DNA from: Corythoichthys intestinalis
Taxonomy: Eukaryota; Chordata; Actinopteri; Syngnathiformes; Syngnathidae
Direction of reading: 5' to 3'
Assembly: GCF_030265065.1 (NCBI RefSeq)
Contig: NC_080416.1
Coordinates: 7,501 to 71,500 of the forward strand
DNA length: 64,000 nucleotides
Part shown: positions 11,850-23,104 of the stretch, piece by piece
Layout: every line of letters begins with the position of its first letter
How positions within the stretch are numbered: position 1 is the first letter of the stretch
Notes under the pieces: model-generated
The model's database searches: none
Told to the model about the DNA's origin: nothing
Seen by the model: only the letters and a program-made list of their open reading frames with translations
Translations under genes and position numbers: made by a program

Positions 11850-12545
11850 AGTCCTGATATGTGCTAATGTTGCCAGCAGAGGGCACTGCGTCACTGCATT
11901 TATGTTCAACATTAACTGTGGGACACAGACAGAAAAAGAGGAGCAACACTGGACTGTTGCTTAGTGGTCAAAAGTACTTTTTTCAGATGAAAGCAAATTT
12001 TGCATATCATTCGGAGGAAGACCGGGGAGAAGGAAATGCCCAAATGCCTGAAGTCCAGTGTCAAGTACCCACAGTCAGTGGTGGTCTGGGGTGCCATGAC
12101 AGCTGCTGGTCTTGGTTTACTGTGTTTTATCAAGGGCAGGGTAAATGCAGCTAGCTATCAGGAGATTCTGGAGCACTTCATGCTTCCATTTGCTGAAAAG
12201 CTTTACGGAGATGATGAAGATTTCATTTTTCAGCACGACCTGGCAGCTGCTCACAGTGCCAAAACCACTGGTAAATGGTTGACTGACCATGGCATTACTG
12301 TGCTCAATTGGCTTGCCAACTCTCCTGACCTGAACCCCATAGAGAATCTGTGGAATATTGTGAAGAGGATGTTGAGAGACACCAGACCCAACATTGTGGA
12401 TGAGCTTAAGGCCGCTATCGAAACATCCTGGGCCTCCGTAACACCTCAGCAGGGCCACAGGCTAATTGCCTCCATGCCACGCCGCATTGAAGCAGTCATT
12501 TCTGCAAAAGGATTCCCGACCAAGTATTGAGTGCATAGCTGATAT
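11850..12545 (+). mobile_element. Tc1-like transposase remnant
   Basis: 12036-12530 encodes the C-terminal half of a Tc1/mariner DDE transposase. Visible parts are 'VVVWGAMTAAGLG', 'FIFQHDLAAAHSAKTTGKWL' with the second catalytic Asp (QHD; the usual form is QQDNDPKH), and 'SPDLNPIENLW' with the final Glu. It ends at a normal-looking stop at 12528-12530. The part upstream (11930-12040, 'GLLLSGQKYFFQMKANF') lies in other frames, so the gene is broken. The helix-turn-helix N-terminus is missing. No terminal repeats were identified. Confidence 0.8.
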
Positions 12546-13310
12546 AATTCGTTGAAGGTTGAATTTTTTTGTGTTGGTCCGATGAAATACGCTCATTTTT
12601 TGAGATAAGGATTTTAGGGTTTTCTGGACTTTTTGCTAAAATCATCAATATTAAAACGATAAAAGGCTTGAACTACATCAGCTGTGTGTAATGAATCTAA
12701 AATATATGTAAGTCTAATGTTTAATCAGTACATTACAGAAAATAACGAACTTGATCACAATATACTCATTGTTTGAGAAGGACTAGTACAGGAAAAACTG
12801 CCTCCGCTCTTCCTACCTCGACCAAACCTTCTCAGGTAATCACAGGTGATATTAATTAGGTGACAGAGTGAGAGTGACAGACACACAGGGCACATCCCCG
12901 CCCATGAACCTTTTACAACACCAAGACAAGATTCCTGCCTCTAACATTGACAAAGGTAACAAAGGTGAAGTCATATGGAACAAAACGCATACAAGATGCA
13001 AAGAGCCCTTTTTGATCATCGAAAAATGTATACAAATAAATGTTTTACTTATTTATTTTGGAGTAGGAATGGGCGTTAATATGTTGTAATCATTGGGGGG
13101 GGGAAACAACGGTTAGAACAGATTTGTAGCGAATCTAACTGTGGTCAAAACATTTCTGCCTCATCTAACTAACTCCGTTTTATTATTGCATGACCTATGT
13201 TTGGCATTTCTGGTATCCTTACATATACACACACAATCATTTATCAATTGATGTAAATGCACAGAGAACAATTTCAATTCATTACCAAAGTTTTTTTGTT
13301 TTTTTAATCA
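12546..13310. other. No gene seen
   Basis: Sequence between the Tc1 remnant and the hAT element. There is AT-rich spacer and a short poly-G at about 13095. I see nothing supportable. Confidence 0.5.
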
Positions 13311-13318
13311 ATGCTGAC

Positions 13319-14026
13319 CAGTGTTGTTAATAACGGCGTTACAATATAACGGCGTTACTAACGGCGTTATTTTTTTCAGTAGTGGGTAATCTAATTAATT
13401 ACTTTTCTCATCTTGGTAACGCCGTTACCGTTACTGAGGACGGAAAGGCATGCGTTACTATATTGGTCGAAAAGTCTGAGGGAGACGGACTCACCGAGAC
13501 GACAGAGCAGAGCAGGAGCGGGGAGGAAGCAAGAAAGTTGTGACGCCGAGCAAACGCGATGCTAGGTAGCTCCAATAATACATGTTGTAGCCGATAGCCG
13601 ACAAACTACGCCCGCTTGTTATGGTAGAAATGGTAGACATGGTAGATATCACATGTACTGTATATAGATATAACTAGATGCAAAATGACAGACATGGCAC
13701 TAAATGCGTTAGTAGACAGCCGCCATCTTAAAGCAGTAGGCTTTTTAGGACGGCTCTGTTGTAGAGAACCTTCCTAGTGAACCTAAGTAACTTTTTATCT
13801 AAAATACTTCTAAATTGGCAAAATCTTGACTTGAATCTATCTTTAAATGATAAACAGTTTTAAAACGTTCATATGTCGAAAGTAGAGAGAAGGGAACTAA
13901 TGCAATTATGGGAGCAATTTTAACAACTTTTAACAGTTGATTCAGGGTAAAGGGTAAATTAGGGTAAAGAATTGGGCTCGGGCCAATTGTACCAAAAACC
14001 TCCACAAAAAACTTGTGTGGCCAATG

Positions 14027-14057
<31 letters not shown>

Positions 14058-14206
14058 AAAAAAAAAAAGTAATTATCACCAATTACTTTGCCAAGTAACT
14101 AATTACTCTTACATTCAGGGAATTGAGTTACTAACGCAATTACTTTTTGGGAAAGTAATTTGTAACTATAATTAATTACTTTTTTTCAGTAAGATTAACA
14201 ACACTG
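13319..14206. mobile_element. Non-autonomous hAT element (888 bp)
   Basis: Begins 'cagtgttgttaataacggcg' and ends 'agtaagattaacaacactg', so the terminal CAGTGTTGTTAA is inverted. It is flanked by a perfect 8-bp duplication ATGCTGAC (13311-13318 and 14207-14214). No transposase frame is present. The interior 'cagccgccatcttaaagcag' (around 13720) is shared with the hAT element in the first lrp12 intron. Confidence 0.85.
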
Positions 14207-14214
14207 ATGCTGAC

Positions 14215-15360
14215 ACAGATGGGCAGAGGTCAGTCTGTAGATGAATGACAACGGTTGAACTTACGCCGTTTCATAGTTGAACAATTGGCCGAACGTACCT
14301 CGCCTTCAGACTCACTTTACACAGACATTTTCAGACAGAAGAGCCTTTGACACTGAAATACCAGACGCCCCCCCTACAATTTCCCACCTGCCTGCCTCTC
14401 AGCCTATTCAAACTCAAAATACCCAATGGAAAAAAAACAATCAGTAAAGAGCAAATTGCGGAAACGGCTAGAATGCTTTACGATAAGGATGGCGTCAGAT
14501 CACATATGCAAAGTGCAAACGGTGAGTCCCAGACAGCAGGAAAGGAAGACCCCCTCCACTCGCGTCCGTCCGGGACGGCTCGGGTTCCGGTCGGTTCCGC
14601 TCTAATTCTTCTTCCGGACAAGCGCGGATCGTAATTCAAGCCGCGACCCGCCCGCCGACTGACCTTTAACGAGGGGGGATTTCGGAGAAACAAATCTGAC
14701 AAACTCTGCACTTGTTGCTCACAGACTGCCTTGGCAGTTTAGGTTTGGTAGGACATATTCAAACCACCACAGTATGGAGAGGGAGGGAGCAAAAGGGCCG
14801 ACCGGCTGGCCGGCATCGCTTTCACAAACGAGATGCACTCGAGACCTCTAAAAAGTGCCAGACCGTGATGTCATTTCACGCAAGATGGTCGCCGGAAAGG
14901 TGAACGCTCTCATCCCACATCATCTGTTCCATTTGATCCAAAATAGACATTGTGGTGAAATATTTCGTCTTTGTTTTGAAAAGTGAAAAAGATGGAGATG
15001 GTGGGTGGGCTTCTTCAACCCTTTAGGAAAACCTGTGCAGGAGACAGTCGCTGAGGATTGCCCCCACTCCACATTCCACCAAGACGGCGTCCAAATAAAA
15101 AGTGCATTTAATGCTAATGTTTTGAAGCGGGTCCTTGCCGAACACTGGCACCGTGTTAAGTGCCATGCTATTATTTTTTAGTTTCGCTTTCAATGAAGCC
15201 AACACGCTGAGATGTTTTATGAATGAACTATGTCAACCAACATAAAATCCTTTATGGGAAGGAAAAACCTTAGACAAAGGACAGGCGTGTCAATGTTCTT
15301 GACAAAGGAACCTGACACTCACTCACGTGCTCCTTCACACGTGTGCACACAGAGTGACAT
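14215..15360. other. No gene seen; upstream region of gene A
   Basis: No exon is supported on either strand. The stretch becomes GC-richer after 14500. It would contain distal control sequence of gene A, but I recognise no specific site before the TATA box. Confidence 0.5.
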
Positions 15361-15369
15361 TTGGGGAGA

Positions 15370-15377
15370 TATATAAA
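15370..15377 (+). promoter_or_regulatory. TATA box of gene A
   Basis: TATATAAA lies 82 bases before the gene A start codon. Genes B (CATAAA) and C (TATAAA) have a similar box 40-95 bases before their ATG. The shared position supports one common promoter type and short 5' leaders. Confidence 0.65.
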
Positions 15378-15451
15378 CGGCAGAGCCAGAATCGGGAAGT
15401 CAGTGTATTTCCCATCCGGCAGAGCCTCTGACCCTCCTTACTCAACTCAGA

Positions 15452-17243
15452 ATGCTCACCAGGTAGGTTCTCACTCCCACAATGCAACACTCCACACAGG
15501 CAAGCCTGCCTAGGTCACCAAAATCCGACGACCACACAGGCGCACGCGTGCGCTCACACACACAGCACTGCACAGCACAGCAGCCATTCGGGTAGCGGGG
15601 TCAAGTGGAAAAAAGACACGAGGCTTTGTTCAAAGGTTTTTGCTGTTCTTTGTCCAACGATGGGCTTTACTAGCAAAGTGTGACTTTCAGAAAGTTGCTT
15701 CTGCTCTCATTGACGGCCACAGTCGCGCTGGTGCACGGAGACGTCAACGCCGACGGTTAGTCACGCTCAGTCAAATGACCCTAAATGCTCTTCGACATCG
15801 GTGACGATGACCATCTTCTTTCTACCCAGATTCTACATCTGATGAAGTTTCTACAGGTTGGAGTAATATATATTTTGACTAATGACTTGTTCTGGCATAG
15901 GCTATCTGAACTCCAGGTTTGCTGCCGCAGACATACGGCATCTGACCTAGGGAGGCTTCGGACAAATGTGCATTGTGATACTTTCCTATGTGCAAATGAT
16001 CCATTCAAAGTGTACACTGGAAACAGACAAGTTTGTGGTCCAAGGAAAAAATTAAGGGGAGCTCTCACCCAGCGCCTGTGGTGATTGGTCTAGACCAGGG
16101 GTGGGCAAACTATTCCACAATGGGCCGCAGGGGGTGCGGGTTTTTCTTCATACCCATCACGAGGCCAGCCTTTCATCAATCTGGTTTCTTACAAGTGCAA
16201 TCAGTTGATTACTCAGGTGCTTCTTGTTTCCACGAAACCCTCATTGGTCAAACTATCTGTGCTGAATCAGTTGGAACAAAGACCAGGACCCACTGCGGCC
16301 CCCGAGGGCTGGTTTGCCCACCCCTGGTCTTGACCGACGTAACCTCTTTTCTATTCTGTTGAGATTGACTTTGAAATGTCCAATCTTGTAATATCAAATG
16401 AGAAAATGACTAGTACGCGCACACACACACCAGAAAAAATGGCGACGCGCATCATGAATTTGCCCCTATTTGTCTTACCCGCAGCTCAAGCAGCGAATCG
16501 TGGCACTGTCGTCGGTACGTTCGGTCGGTAGTTTGCGGTGAAATCCCACCGTTTGTTTGCCGTTTCCTTCCTCCAAACGTGGCATTCGCTGACATCCCCG
16601 TTCTCCGTTGACGTTCCAGGTGCTGCGGCGACGAACCGCCGAGTGGAAGAAGGTCAGACGCCATTTTTGATGTCAGTCTCTTCTGCAAATGTCCATTTTC
16701 AAATGAGTAGCAGAGTATGCAAGCGTTAGGCCACAGACGTCCTCAGTTAGAATCACAGGTCAGGGAGCCAATCGCACTTCCTGATCTTTGTGTCACTTTG
16801 TTTACGAGGAGCGTCAAATGAGAATCTTCTAATCAAAGTAGACGACAGTGCACAGTGTCAAGGTGTCAATTCACATTTAAATGGCTCACTTCCGCAAAGT
16901 CATATTCAGGCACCAGTCGTTGGTGCTCTTAGTACAGACCCAAACCAATTTTGGGGGGTGAGGGGCGTGAAAAAAAACATATGTTTTTTTGTTTTGTTTT
17001 GTGTTTTTTTCAGATGAAGAGAATCCAACCCACGGAAGGAAGAAAAAGCTCAGCTCTCAGCCGACCGGAATCCCAGACACAGTCAGTCTCCGCGCCGTCT
17101 CCGATGTGGTCGGCGTTCGTCACGCTAAGGGTCAGAACAGTCAGGACGGCGCGTATGTCGGCGCTCTCCGGCCTCGGGCCAAACTCGTGTCGAGGAGTCG
17201 GACGTCCAAAAGAAAGGCCAAAGTGGCTCGTGTTCATGCGTAA
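15452..17243 (+). CDS. Gene A: small secreted basic protein, tandem family member
   Basis: Spliced model of five coding exons: 15452-15462, 15691-15755, 16485-16514, 16620-16652, 17014-17243. The frame closes exactly (122 residues). Exon 1 gives MLTR with a split codon (phase 2), and exon 2 a hydrophobic signal peptide (KLLLLSLTATVALVHG). All later introns are phase 1. The mature part is Arg/Lys-rich toward the C-terminus (SRSRTSKRKAKVARVHA) with no cysteine, so it is secreted, likely unstructured and cationic. AATAAA at 17291 follows the TAA by 48 bases. Intron 2 contains a small hAT element. The family is not recognised with certainty. The start and exon plan are the same as in genes B and C, so these are tandem duplicates. 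A matrix protein of mineralised tissue (Starmaker-like) is a guess from the neighbours only. The exon 4 donor (gtcaga) is weak. Confidence 0.72.
16096..16326. mobile_element. Short non-autonomous hAT-like element (copy 2 of 3), intron of gene A
   Basis: Begins 'caggggtgggcaaactattc' and ends 'ggtttgcccacccctg' (clear inverted ends), with the near-perfect duplication GTCTAGAC / GTCTTGAC on the flanks. It is 231 bp with no coding capacity. It is the best-ended copy of this family in the window. Confidence 0.8.
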
Positions 17244-17290
17244 ATGTGGCGTGAGCGAAGAGCATCCCTCACAAATTGTCACATTTCATA

Positions 17291-17296
17291 AATAAA
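17291..17296 (+). terminator. Polyadenylation signal of gene A
   Basis: AATAAA, 48 bases after the stop codon of gene A. It is the first such hexamer downstream on the plus strand. Confidence 0.7.
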
Positions 17297-17419
17297 ATAT
17301 TGTAATAATTGCCGTCTTTGTCTCTGTATACGTTTTGATACTTCCGCTCGTGGCAGGACAACAGAGTTAGCGTGCGGTAAACTTGGAATTGTGAGCACCA
17401 AATATCACTCCTTTAGAAC

Positions 17420-17652
17420 AGTGGTCTCAAACCGGTCCTCAAAGGGCCGCAGGGGGTACTGGATTTCATTCCAACCAAACGAGACAAATACCTTTTCACC
17501 AATCTGGTTTCTTACAAGTGTAATCAGTTGATTGCAATCTGGTGCTGCTTATGTTAGTAGAAACCTCATTGGTTGAACTGTTTGTGCTGGATCTGTTGGA
17601 ACAAAAACCAGGACCCACTGCGGCCCTTTGTGGAGTCGGTTTGAGACCGCTG
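17420..17652. mobile_element. Short non-autonomous hAT-like element (copy 3 of 3)
   Basis: Begins 'cagtggtctcaaaccggtcc' and ends 'ggtttgagaccgctg', with a perfect 8-bp duplication CTTTAGAA (17412-17419 and 17653-17660). The body is shared with 16096-16326. The perfect duplication suggests a younger insertion than the other two copies. Confidence 0.85.
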
Positions 17653-17660
17653 CTTTAGAA

Positions 17661-18660
17661 GAAACAGTCACGGGTTTGTGTAGTTACCTGCTCCCGATGG
17701 TTTCTGCGTAAAATGGGACTTGTCCGGCCACCGGGAGCAACCGCAGGGATGAAAAACACGAGTCAACTGGCGCGTCCCGCTCAGTAGCACAATCTGACAT
17801 CCATATGGACTGTAAAACGAGACAGTATTACTGTAAGACCTTCTGCCAGCCAGCTGTCAATCGCGTACCTTGGAAGATGAGATGGCATTTATTAGGACAA
17901 GAAATCTATTTGTCCCTTGTCCGGAGTGAAAAGTCAGGATGGGATGAAACAGATGTCGATTGGCAGCAAAAGATAAGAATCCCCCAAAATGGAGGACGGG
18001 GGGGGGGGGGGGGGGCATATTTTTACCTGACTAGGTAGGCTAGGCGTCATCCTACAATGGCCTCTCGCCATTGGGGATTTAGTTCATCTGACTTTTTCCC
18101 CATCGCTCCTTCACTTTTTCACTACCAAGGAAAAGACAATTTGTCAAGCGCGAGCCAAACATCCAGTTTTGACATTTGACAACGAAGCTTTATTGAATTT
18201 TCGCCGCCGTCAATGGTGACAAACGGCATAACGAGTCATGAGGCTCACTGCCGAGATTTGCATTCCATTGCGGAATGTAAACGCGCTTGTTTTCCGGTAC
18301 TCATGTTCCGACGAGGAAGGGGGGGGGGCATCTGATTTTGGAGCAACGACGCAATAATGAGTCACGTCAAGATCCACCAGTTGCACATCTGGTTGGTCGA
18401 GCTGGCGGAATGCAGTCGACCGGCTCATTGTTTAACTTTGGCAACACTAACAGAGTTCCACGTCACAGTCAGACCTGCGCTTGGATTGGCAGGTTAGCTC
18501 ACCGGATTGACGTGCGTGCGTCTTGAACTTTAAGCTTCTCGTTTAAGTTTCCCCTGCTTCTTCCTTCTCGTTTTCACTTCCTCCTACTCCGGTCCGGTCT
18601 AGCCTTCCCTCCCGTCCGGTGACACCGTCGCTGGCTGGCGTGCAGGTGGAGCGGGAGGCG
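17661..18660. other. Intergenic A-B, no gene seen
   Basis: Spacer between the hAT element and the gene B promoter. It holds a poly-G run (18000-18015) and no supported exon. Confidence 0.5.
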
Positions 18661-18674
18661 GGGCTCAGGAGCTC

Positions 18675-18680
18675 CATAAA
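18675..18680 (+). promoter_or_regulatory. TATA-like box of gene B
   Basis: CATAAA (in 'gctccataaaagc') lies 94 bases before the start codon, at a position comparable with the boxes of genes A and C. Confidence 0.5.
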
Positions 18681-18768
18681 AGCTTTCCACATCCTTCGTT
18701 CGACTCCAAAAGTTGAGCTGGGGCGACCGGAGAAGCTGATGCTCAGAGGCGCTCAGACACAGACAAAA

Positions 18769-21411
18769 ATGTTGACGCGGTAAGTCTAACGCATCGCGTC
18801 GGCCTTCCCTTCGTGCGAGAGTCATCGTCACCTAGCTTTTGTTTAGTTGCCCGCAAAAAAGAAGCTTAGCTCAGTTGTAAAGCATCTTTTGACCTCGTGG
18901 ACACGGTGGCAACATTCTTGCTTGCACTTGGACAGCAAATACTGACTGTACATGATGTGTGTCTTCATTGTGTAACTGTTAGTGTTTGTTCACTGTCGGT
19001 GTGGGTTAGGGGTTGTTTGTTTTTGTGCGGATTACCATGATCAAAATGTTTTGTTTTCATTTTGTGCATTACAACACCGTTCATTAGGCATCTGTTAGTG
19101 TATGTTACAATATTGTCCATATCGCGTGTGTGGGTGCAACACTTATGTTGTTCAGTTTCTTCCTTTGCGCGTCCACCCTTATATGTGTGTTTTAATGTCA
19201 TTGATTTATATGTTATATGTGTTGCAGGAGTTTCACCCTTTTAGCGCTCTTTGCTCTCGTCACCCTCGGTGTGGGTGCTCCACTTTCTGGTGAGAGAAAG
19301 ATGACATCGTTAGTCGTCAACGGCATAGTCGATGTTAAAACTCATTTCTAACGCAACTCGTAACGGCTTTGCCCAAATGTCAACGTCATCGATTGAAGCG
19401 CTTTCTTTGCTGTTGATGATTTTGAGAGAATTCCAAATGTGAAAGATTGATTTTGACAATGTCAACAACCCAATCCGGAGAACTTGCTGTCTTTTTGTTG
19501 TAGGAAGAAGTGCGCCGCTGCTCGCTCATTTGGATGGTAATTTTCTTTTAGCCATAACACACAAAGATAATGGATGAGCGCAACACAGTCCATCTTCAAT
19601 CTGCTCTTTTCTTCTAGGAAAAGTAGCAACGCGAGCGGTGACATCGCCGGCAGGTAGGCAGGCAGGCGCCGAGGCCGTCCGCGACAGAGCCGCCGTAGCC
19701 GGCGACCTAAAAAGCGACGTTCGCCCCGTAACGGATAAGCGCTCCTTCTGATGGCGGCCTTTGTCTTTCAGCTCCCGTCCAGTCCCGCGGCACGTCCCGT
19801 TCCCCAGGTGAGTCGACGTGGCTATATTTGTCTCGCCCGGCGCTCATTGGACCGTTTGCGTACGCAGGTGCCGACGACTCCCGAGAACGAGCCCGAGGTA
19901 GCGTGCCCGTCGATCGGTCGCCGTCCTCCGGCCCGCGATCTTCACGTTAGTCGGCCATTATTTTGTGTCGTCAGCACAAGTAAACAATGAGGACGTGGAC
20001 AAAGTGGAGGGAGAAGGTCGGATTCTACAAAGCCGTCGCCAGTGTGCCGACCCTTTTGTTGTGGCGCCACTTGTTCAAAGTGTCTCGTTGGTATTCGCAG
20101 GTGCTTCCGACTCGCTGGATTCAGGTACCGGTCACGTGTGAAAAATAAATGCTTCGATATACACCTGTTGTTCCACCTTTCGTATCACAAGAAGGACAAT
20201 TGGGCAGCTTTCAGTCTGAAAGTGTCCCGGCCAGATCTTTTTGCACGTGAGTATATATGTAGTAGGGACAAGGACAATGTCAACACGTCATATTTCCGCA
20301 GACGGCACAGCGGCAGAAATTCCTGACCTGTCCCTCAGAGAAAGTCAAGGTAACGTTGATCTGCCTCGTCAAGGACTTCTTAGCCCCGAGACATAAATGG
20401 ACGAGCGCACGTTTCTATTTTCCCCCACATGTGCAGAGTCCCCAGATTTGGCAGGTTCTATCAAATCGACAGAATCGACGGAGTCTGCGGAAACACCGGA
20501 GTCCGTCAAATCCGCAGAATCGCCGGAGTCGGCGGAATCCTCAGATGCTATAGCGTCTGAAAAATCACGAGAGTCTGCGGAATCGGCAGATTCCGTAAAA
20601 TCGCCCGAATCGGCGGAAACGAACGAGTCTGCGGAGTCGCCAAAATCTGCGGAATCGCCCGAGCCCGCCGATTCCTCGGAATCGCCCGAGCCCACCGATT
20701 CCTCGGAATCGCCCGAGCCCGCCGATTCCTCGGAATCGGCCGCGTCTCCGGAATTGCCCCTATCTCCGGAACAGACTGAGGGTCGGCTGTCCTTCGCTCC
20801 CGGACCGATAGCCCGAAAGCCACCGAGACGAGCTTGACGATTCCACTGTATTCTGTCGCCAGAGTCCAGTTCGGAGGCGGAGGACGGTAGCGAGAAGGCC
20901 GGCGGCGCCGCCGACCCCCCGATGGGCGATTTTGACTTAATGGCAGGAGGCCAGCTGGGGCCTGAGGTCTTAGATGAAGAGGACGCACGGGAAGGAAGCC
21001 AGATCCCCGAGACGGATTCCTTCGACCGACCCGATTTGATGGAAGGGGGTGAGATCGGAGAGGAAGGAGAAAAGTCCCCCGAAGTTGACGGAGGGTCAGA
21101 CGCCAGCGTCGGCGTAGAGAACGCCGAGCTTGGCGGAGACGCTTTGGCGGGGGACGAGCAAAATGTTCCGGAAGCTGAAGAGAGCTCCCAAATCTTTGAC
21201 TCCACTGAAGGTAACTCGCGGGTCACACGACAGAGGCTTTCAGCTCAATTTCATTTTCTGAACTTGCGTGCCTCTTTTCACAGCACCTCTTGTCCAGAAA
21301 TCAGCCTCCACCCCCTCGAGCCCTAGGGTAATGTTCACATTTGACCCGTACGTCCGGCATCGTGCGAAGGAAAGGATACTAAATCCTCTGTTCTTCTTTA
21401 CGCAGGAGTGA
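18769..21411 (+). CDS. Gene B: secreted acidic Ser/Glu-rich protein, tandem family member
   Basis: Fourteen coding exons can be chained with exact phase: 18769-18779, 19228-19289, 19504-19536, 19618-19653, 19772-19807, 19868-19897, 19975-20016, 20101-20124, 20223-20246, 20302-20349, 20437-20781, 20863-21210, 21284-21327, 21406-21411 (362 residues). Exons 3-12 all begin and end in phase 1. The signal peptide is SFTLLALFALVTLGVGA, followed by APLSG. Exon 11 is almost wholly Ser, Glu, Pro and Ala, with three tandem 9-residue units (ESPEPADSS) encoded at 20652-20732. Exon 12 is Asp/Glu/Gly-rich. There are many Ser-x-Glu sites of the kind Golgi casein kinases phosphorylate. The composition fits Ca-binding matrix phosphoproteins, but classical SCPP genes have phase-0 introns. 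As I remember it, zebrafish Starmaker begins MLSRT and has APVS after its signal peptide, which resembles this start. The exon 9 acceptor and the exon 7 and 11 donors (gtcgg) are the least certain. Confidence 0.7.
20652..20732 (+). repeat. Three tandem 27-bp units inside gene B exon 11
   Basis: Three nearly identical 27-base copies starting 'gaatcgcccgagcccgccga' encode ESPEPADSS, ESPEPTDSS and ESPEPADSS. The near-identity indicates recent in-frame expansion. The surrounding exon is an older, degenerate form of the same Ser/Glu repeat. Confidence 0.9.
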
Positions 21412-21708
21412 CTTACTGTAGAACATTCAAATGCCGACTAAGAGGGTGACGGACGCCGTCGTTACCGAGTAGCGACCCCGCATCAGAGCGCACGTCGTGA
21501 CAAGTGTCTTTTGTGTTTTCAGAAGCCAGCGGAAGCGCGAGACCGCTTGAATGCATTCGCCAAGAGCGCTTCCCGTTTGGGTCGCTCGTGTCCCCGAATC
21601 TTTGTCGAGCGCTCGTCGCTTCGTTCCTCTGTCTGTTGAATCCACGTGTACATACGTCCAGTGTGTAGCGCTCCTAGTCAATGGCATCCAACTATATTGG
21701 CTGTATAT

Positions 21709-21714
21709 TAATAA
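21709..21714 (+). terminator. Polyadenylation signal of gene B
   Basis: AATAAA in 'tatattaataaagtctc', about 300 bases after the stop codon. One or two untranslated 3' exons are possible between them (acceptor-like 'gttttcag' near 21521). Confidence 0.6.
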
Positions 21715-21724
21715 AGTCTCAACA

Positions 21725-23060
21725 GTCACGTGTCAGTCCTTTCCTTCTTATTTGCCAGCGTGCGGCCGTGGCGTTCGGCCACGTCCGCGTTGTTCACCAA
21801 AAAGATAACATTGCAATGAAGCCATTACCAGTCTGCCCATTTCGAGGAAAGGCTCAACAATCACGTACATTAAGTCTATCGGCCTATTAAGTAAGGCCTA
21901 TGTGGACGGTGTCCCAATGGGGCTCACGTTGATGTTGGACATAAGAAGCATGTTTTTCATATAAAGGCTTCTGTGGACAGCAAGCACACAAAGTGCCCTT
22001 TTATAGCATTTGAAGCGGGAACATTCTTTGCTCGGAATAAGCCTCCCTCCGTGCCGCGTCAATTTTTAAATAGGCCTTTAAACACAAATGCGCACAATTT
22101 ACACAAAGCAAATGGCACAGGAAAACCGCAAACCCTCTCCGGGGTCAAAAAGACAAAATGTTGCCGGGCTTCGAGGACGCCGTGAGAGCGGGCAACGGAG
22201 CTGTTATAATCAGAGCTGAAATCCCATCCGACAAGAGAGAGCGCCGTAGGGCGGGGGGACTGCCGGGGGGAGGGTCGAAGAAGGACGCGGCGGCGGTCGG
22301 CGCCGTTGGCGGCCAGGCCACAGGGAAGAGGTCCGTCCAGTCCCACCTTTTTGTCCTTTTACTCATCCTTGCATTTTAATGGTGGTCCTTGCTTTATCTT
22401 CTCTCTTTTAGTCTCTTTCATGTCTTTCTACCAATTTCTTTCTTTTTCCGGCCCATTCTCTCGCTCTCACCCTCTAACTCCTTTCATGAAATGGAGCCGG
22501 ACGGAACAACAGTTTCTATTGTCAAATGTTCGGAGACCCGAGTTTCTGAAGTAAATTGCAACTGCCGACCGGGCGGACTCAGGTTTCGAGGTGGAAGGCG
22601 CAAGCGGGGGTCCGTGGAAATGAACCGGATCGGGTTTCTCCTGAAAGCATTCACGAGGAAAGCCGGTGGTCTTCGTGCGATTGAAAGACACACACACCGC
22701 CATTGTTTGAAGCGTCAGCGGCGGGTGGGAATCTGGGCTCGGGCGGTCGGCCGTCCGAGTGACCTCGGGCCGATCGCAAAGATGGCTCCCGTTCACCCGG
22801 GCGAGGTCTTTCAGCGGTGGCGGATGTTCGCTAAACGCGTGCAACAATGGGTGAACTTGGGCTATTCCACAAACGATTCAATCCTTATCCTTCTGTATCG
22901 AGCAGACGCGGTCTCTTTGGACCAATCTTATTCATGTCCAGAGGCACTTTAAAACAACACATATGTTGGCCACCAAACGATCCCCAACTTTAAACAGGTC
23001 TGAGGCGCGCGCACGCGCACACCTACACCTGCACACACACCCTGGCGTATCCCCGCCTCC
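21725..23060. other. Intergenic B-C, no gene seen
   Basis: Open frames up to 187 codons occur here (22389-22952, for example), but they show no family resemblance, no splice partners and no signal peptide, so I do not call them. The region carries the presumed distal promoter of gene C. Confidence 0.5.
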
Positions 23061-23064
23061 TGCG

Positions 23065-23070
23065 TATAAA
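23065..23070 (+). promoter_or_regulatory. TATA box of gene C
   Basis: TATAAA in 'tgcgtataaaacagc', 40 bases before the start codon, so the transcript leader would be very short (about 10 bases). Confidence 0.65.
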
Positions 23071-23104
23071 ACAGCAAAACGGACCTTTTGCGCAGACAAG
23101 CATC

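Noticed and set aside
20369-21226. Long minus-strand open frame (285 codons) opposite gene B
   Set aside because: It is the antisense of the Ser/Glu-rich repeat exons and intron of gene B. Repeats of tcn/gan codons leave the opposite strand open. It has no splice or family support.
22389-22952. Plus-strand frame of 187 codons between genes B and C
   Set aside because: No signal peptide of the family type, no domain, no splice partners, and intergenic composition.
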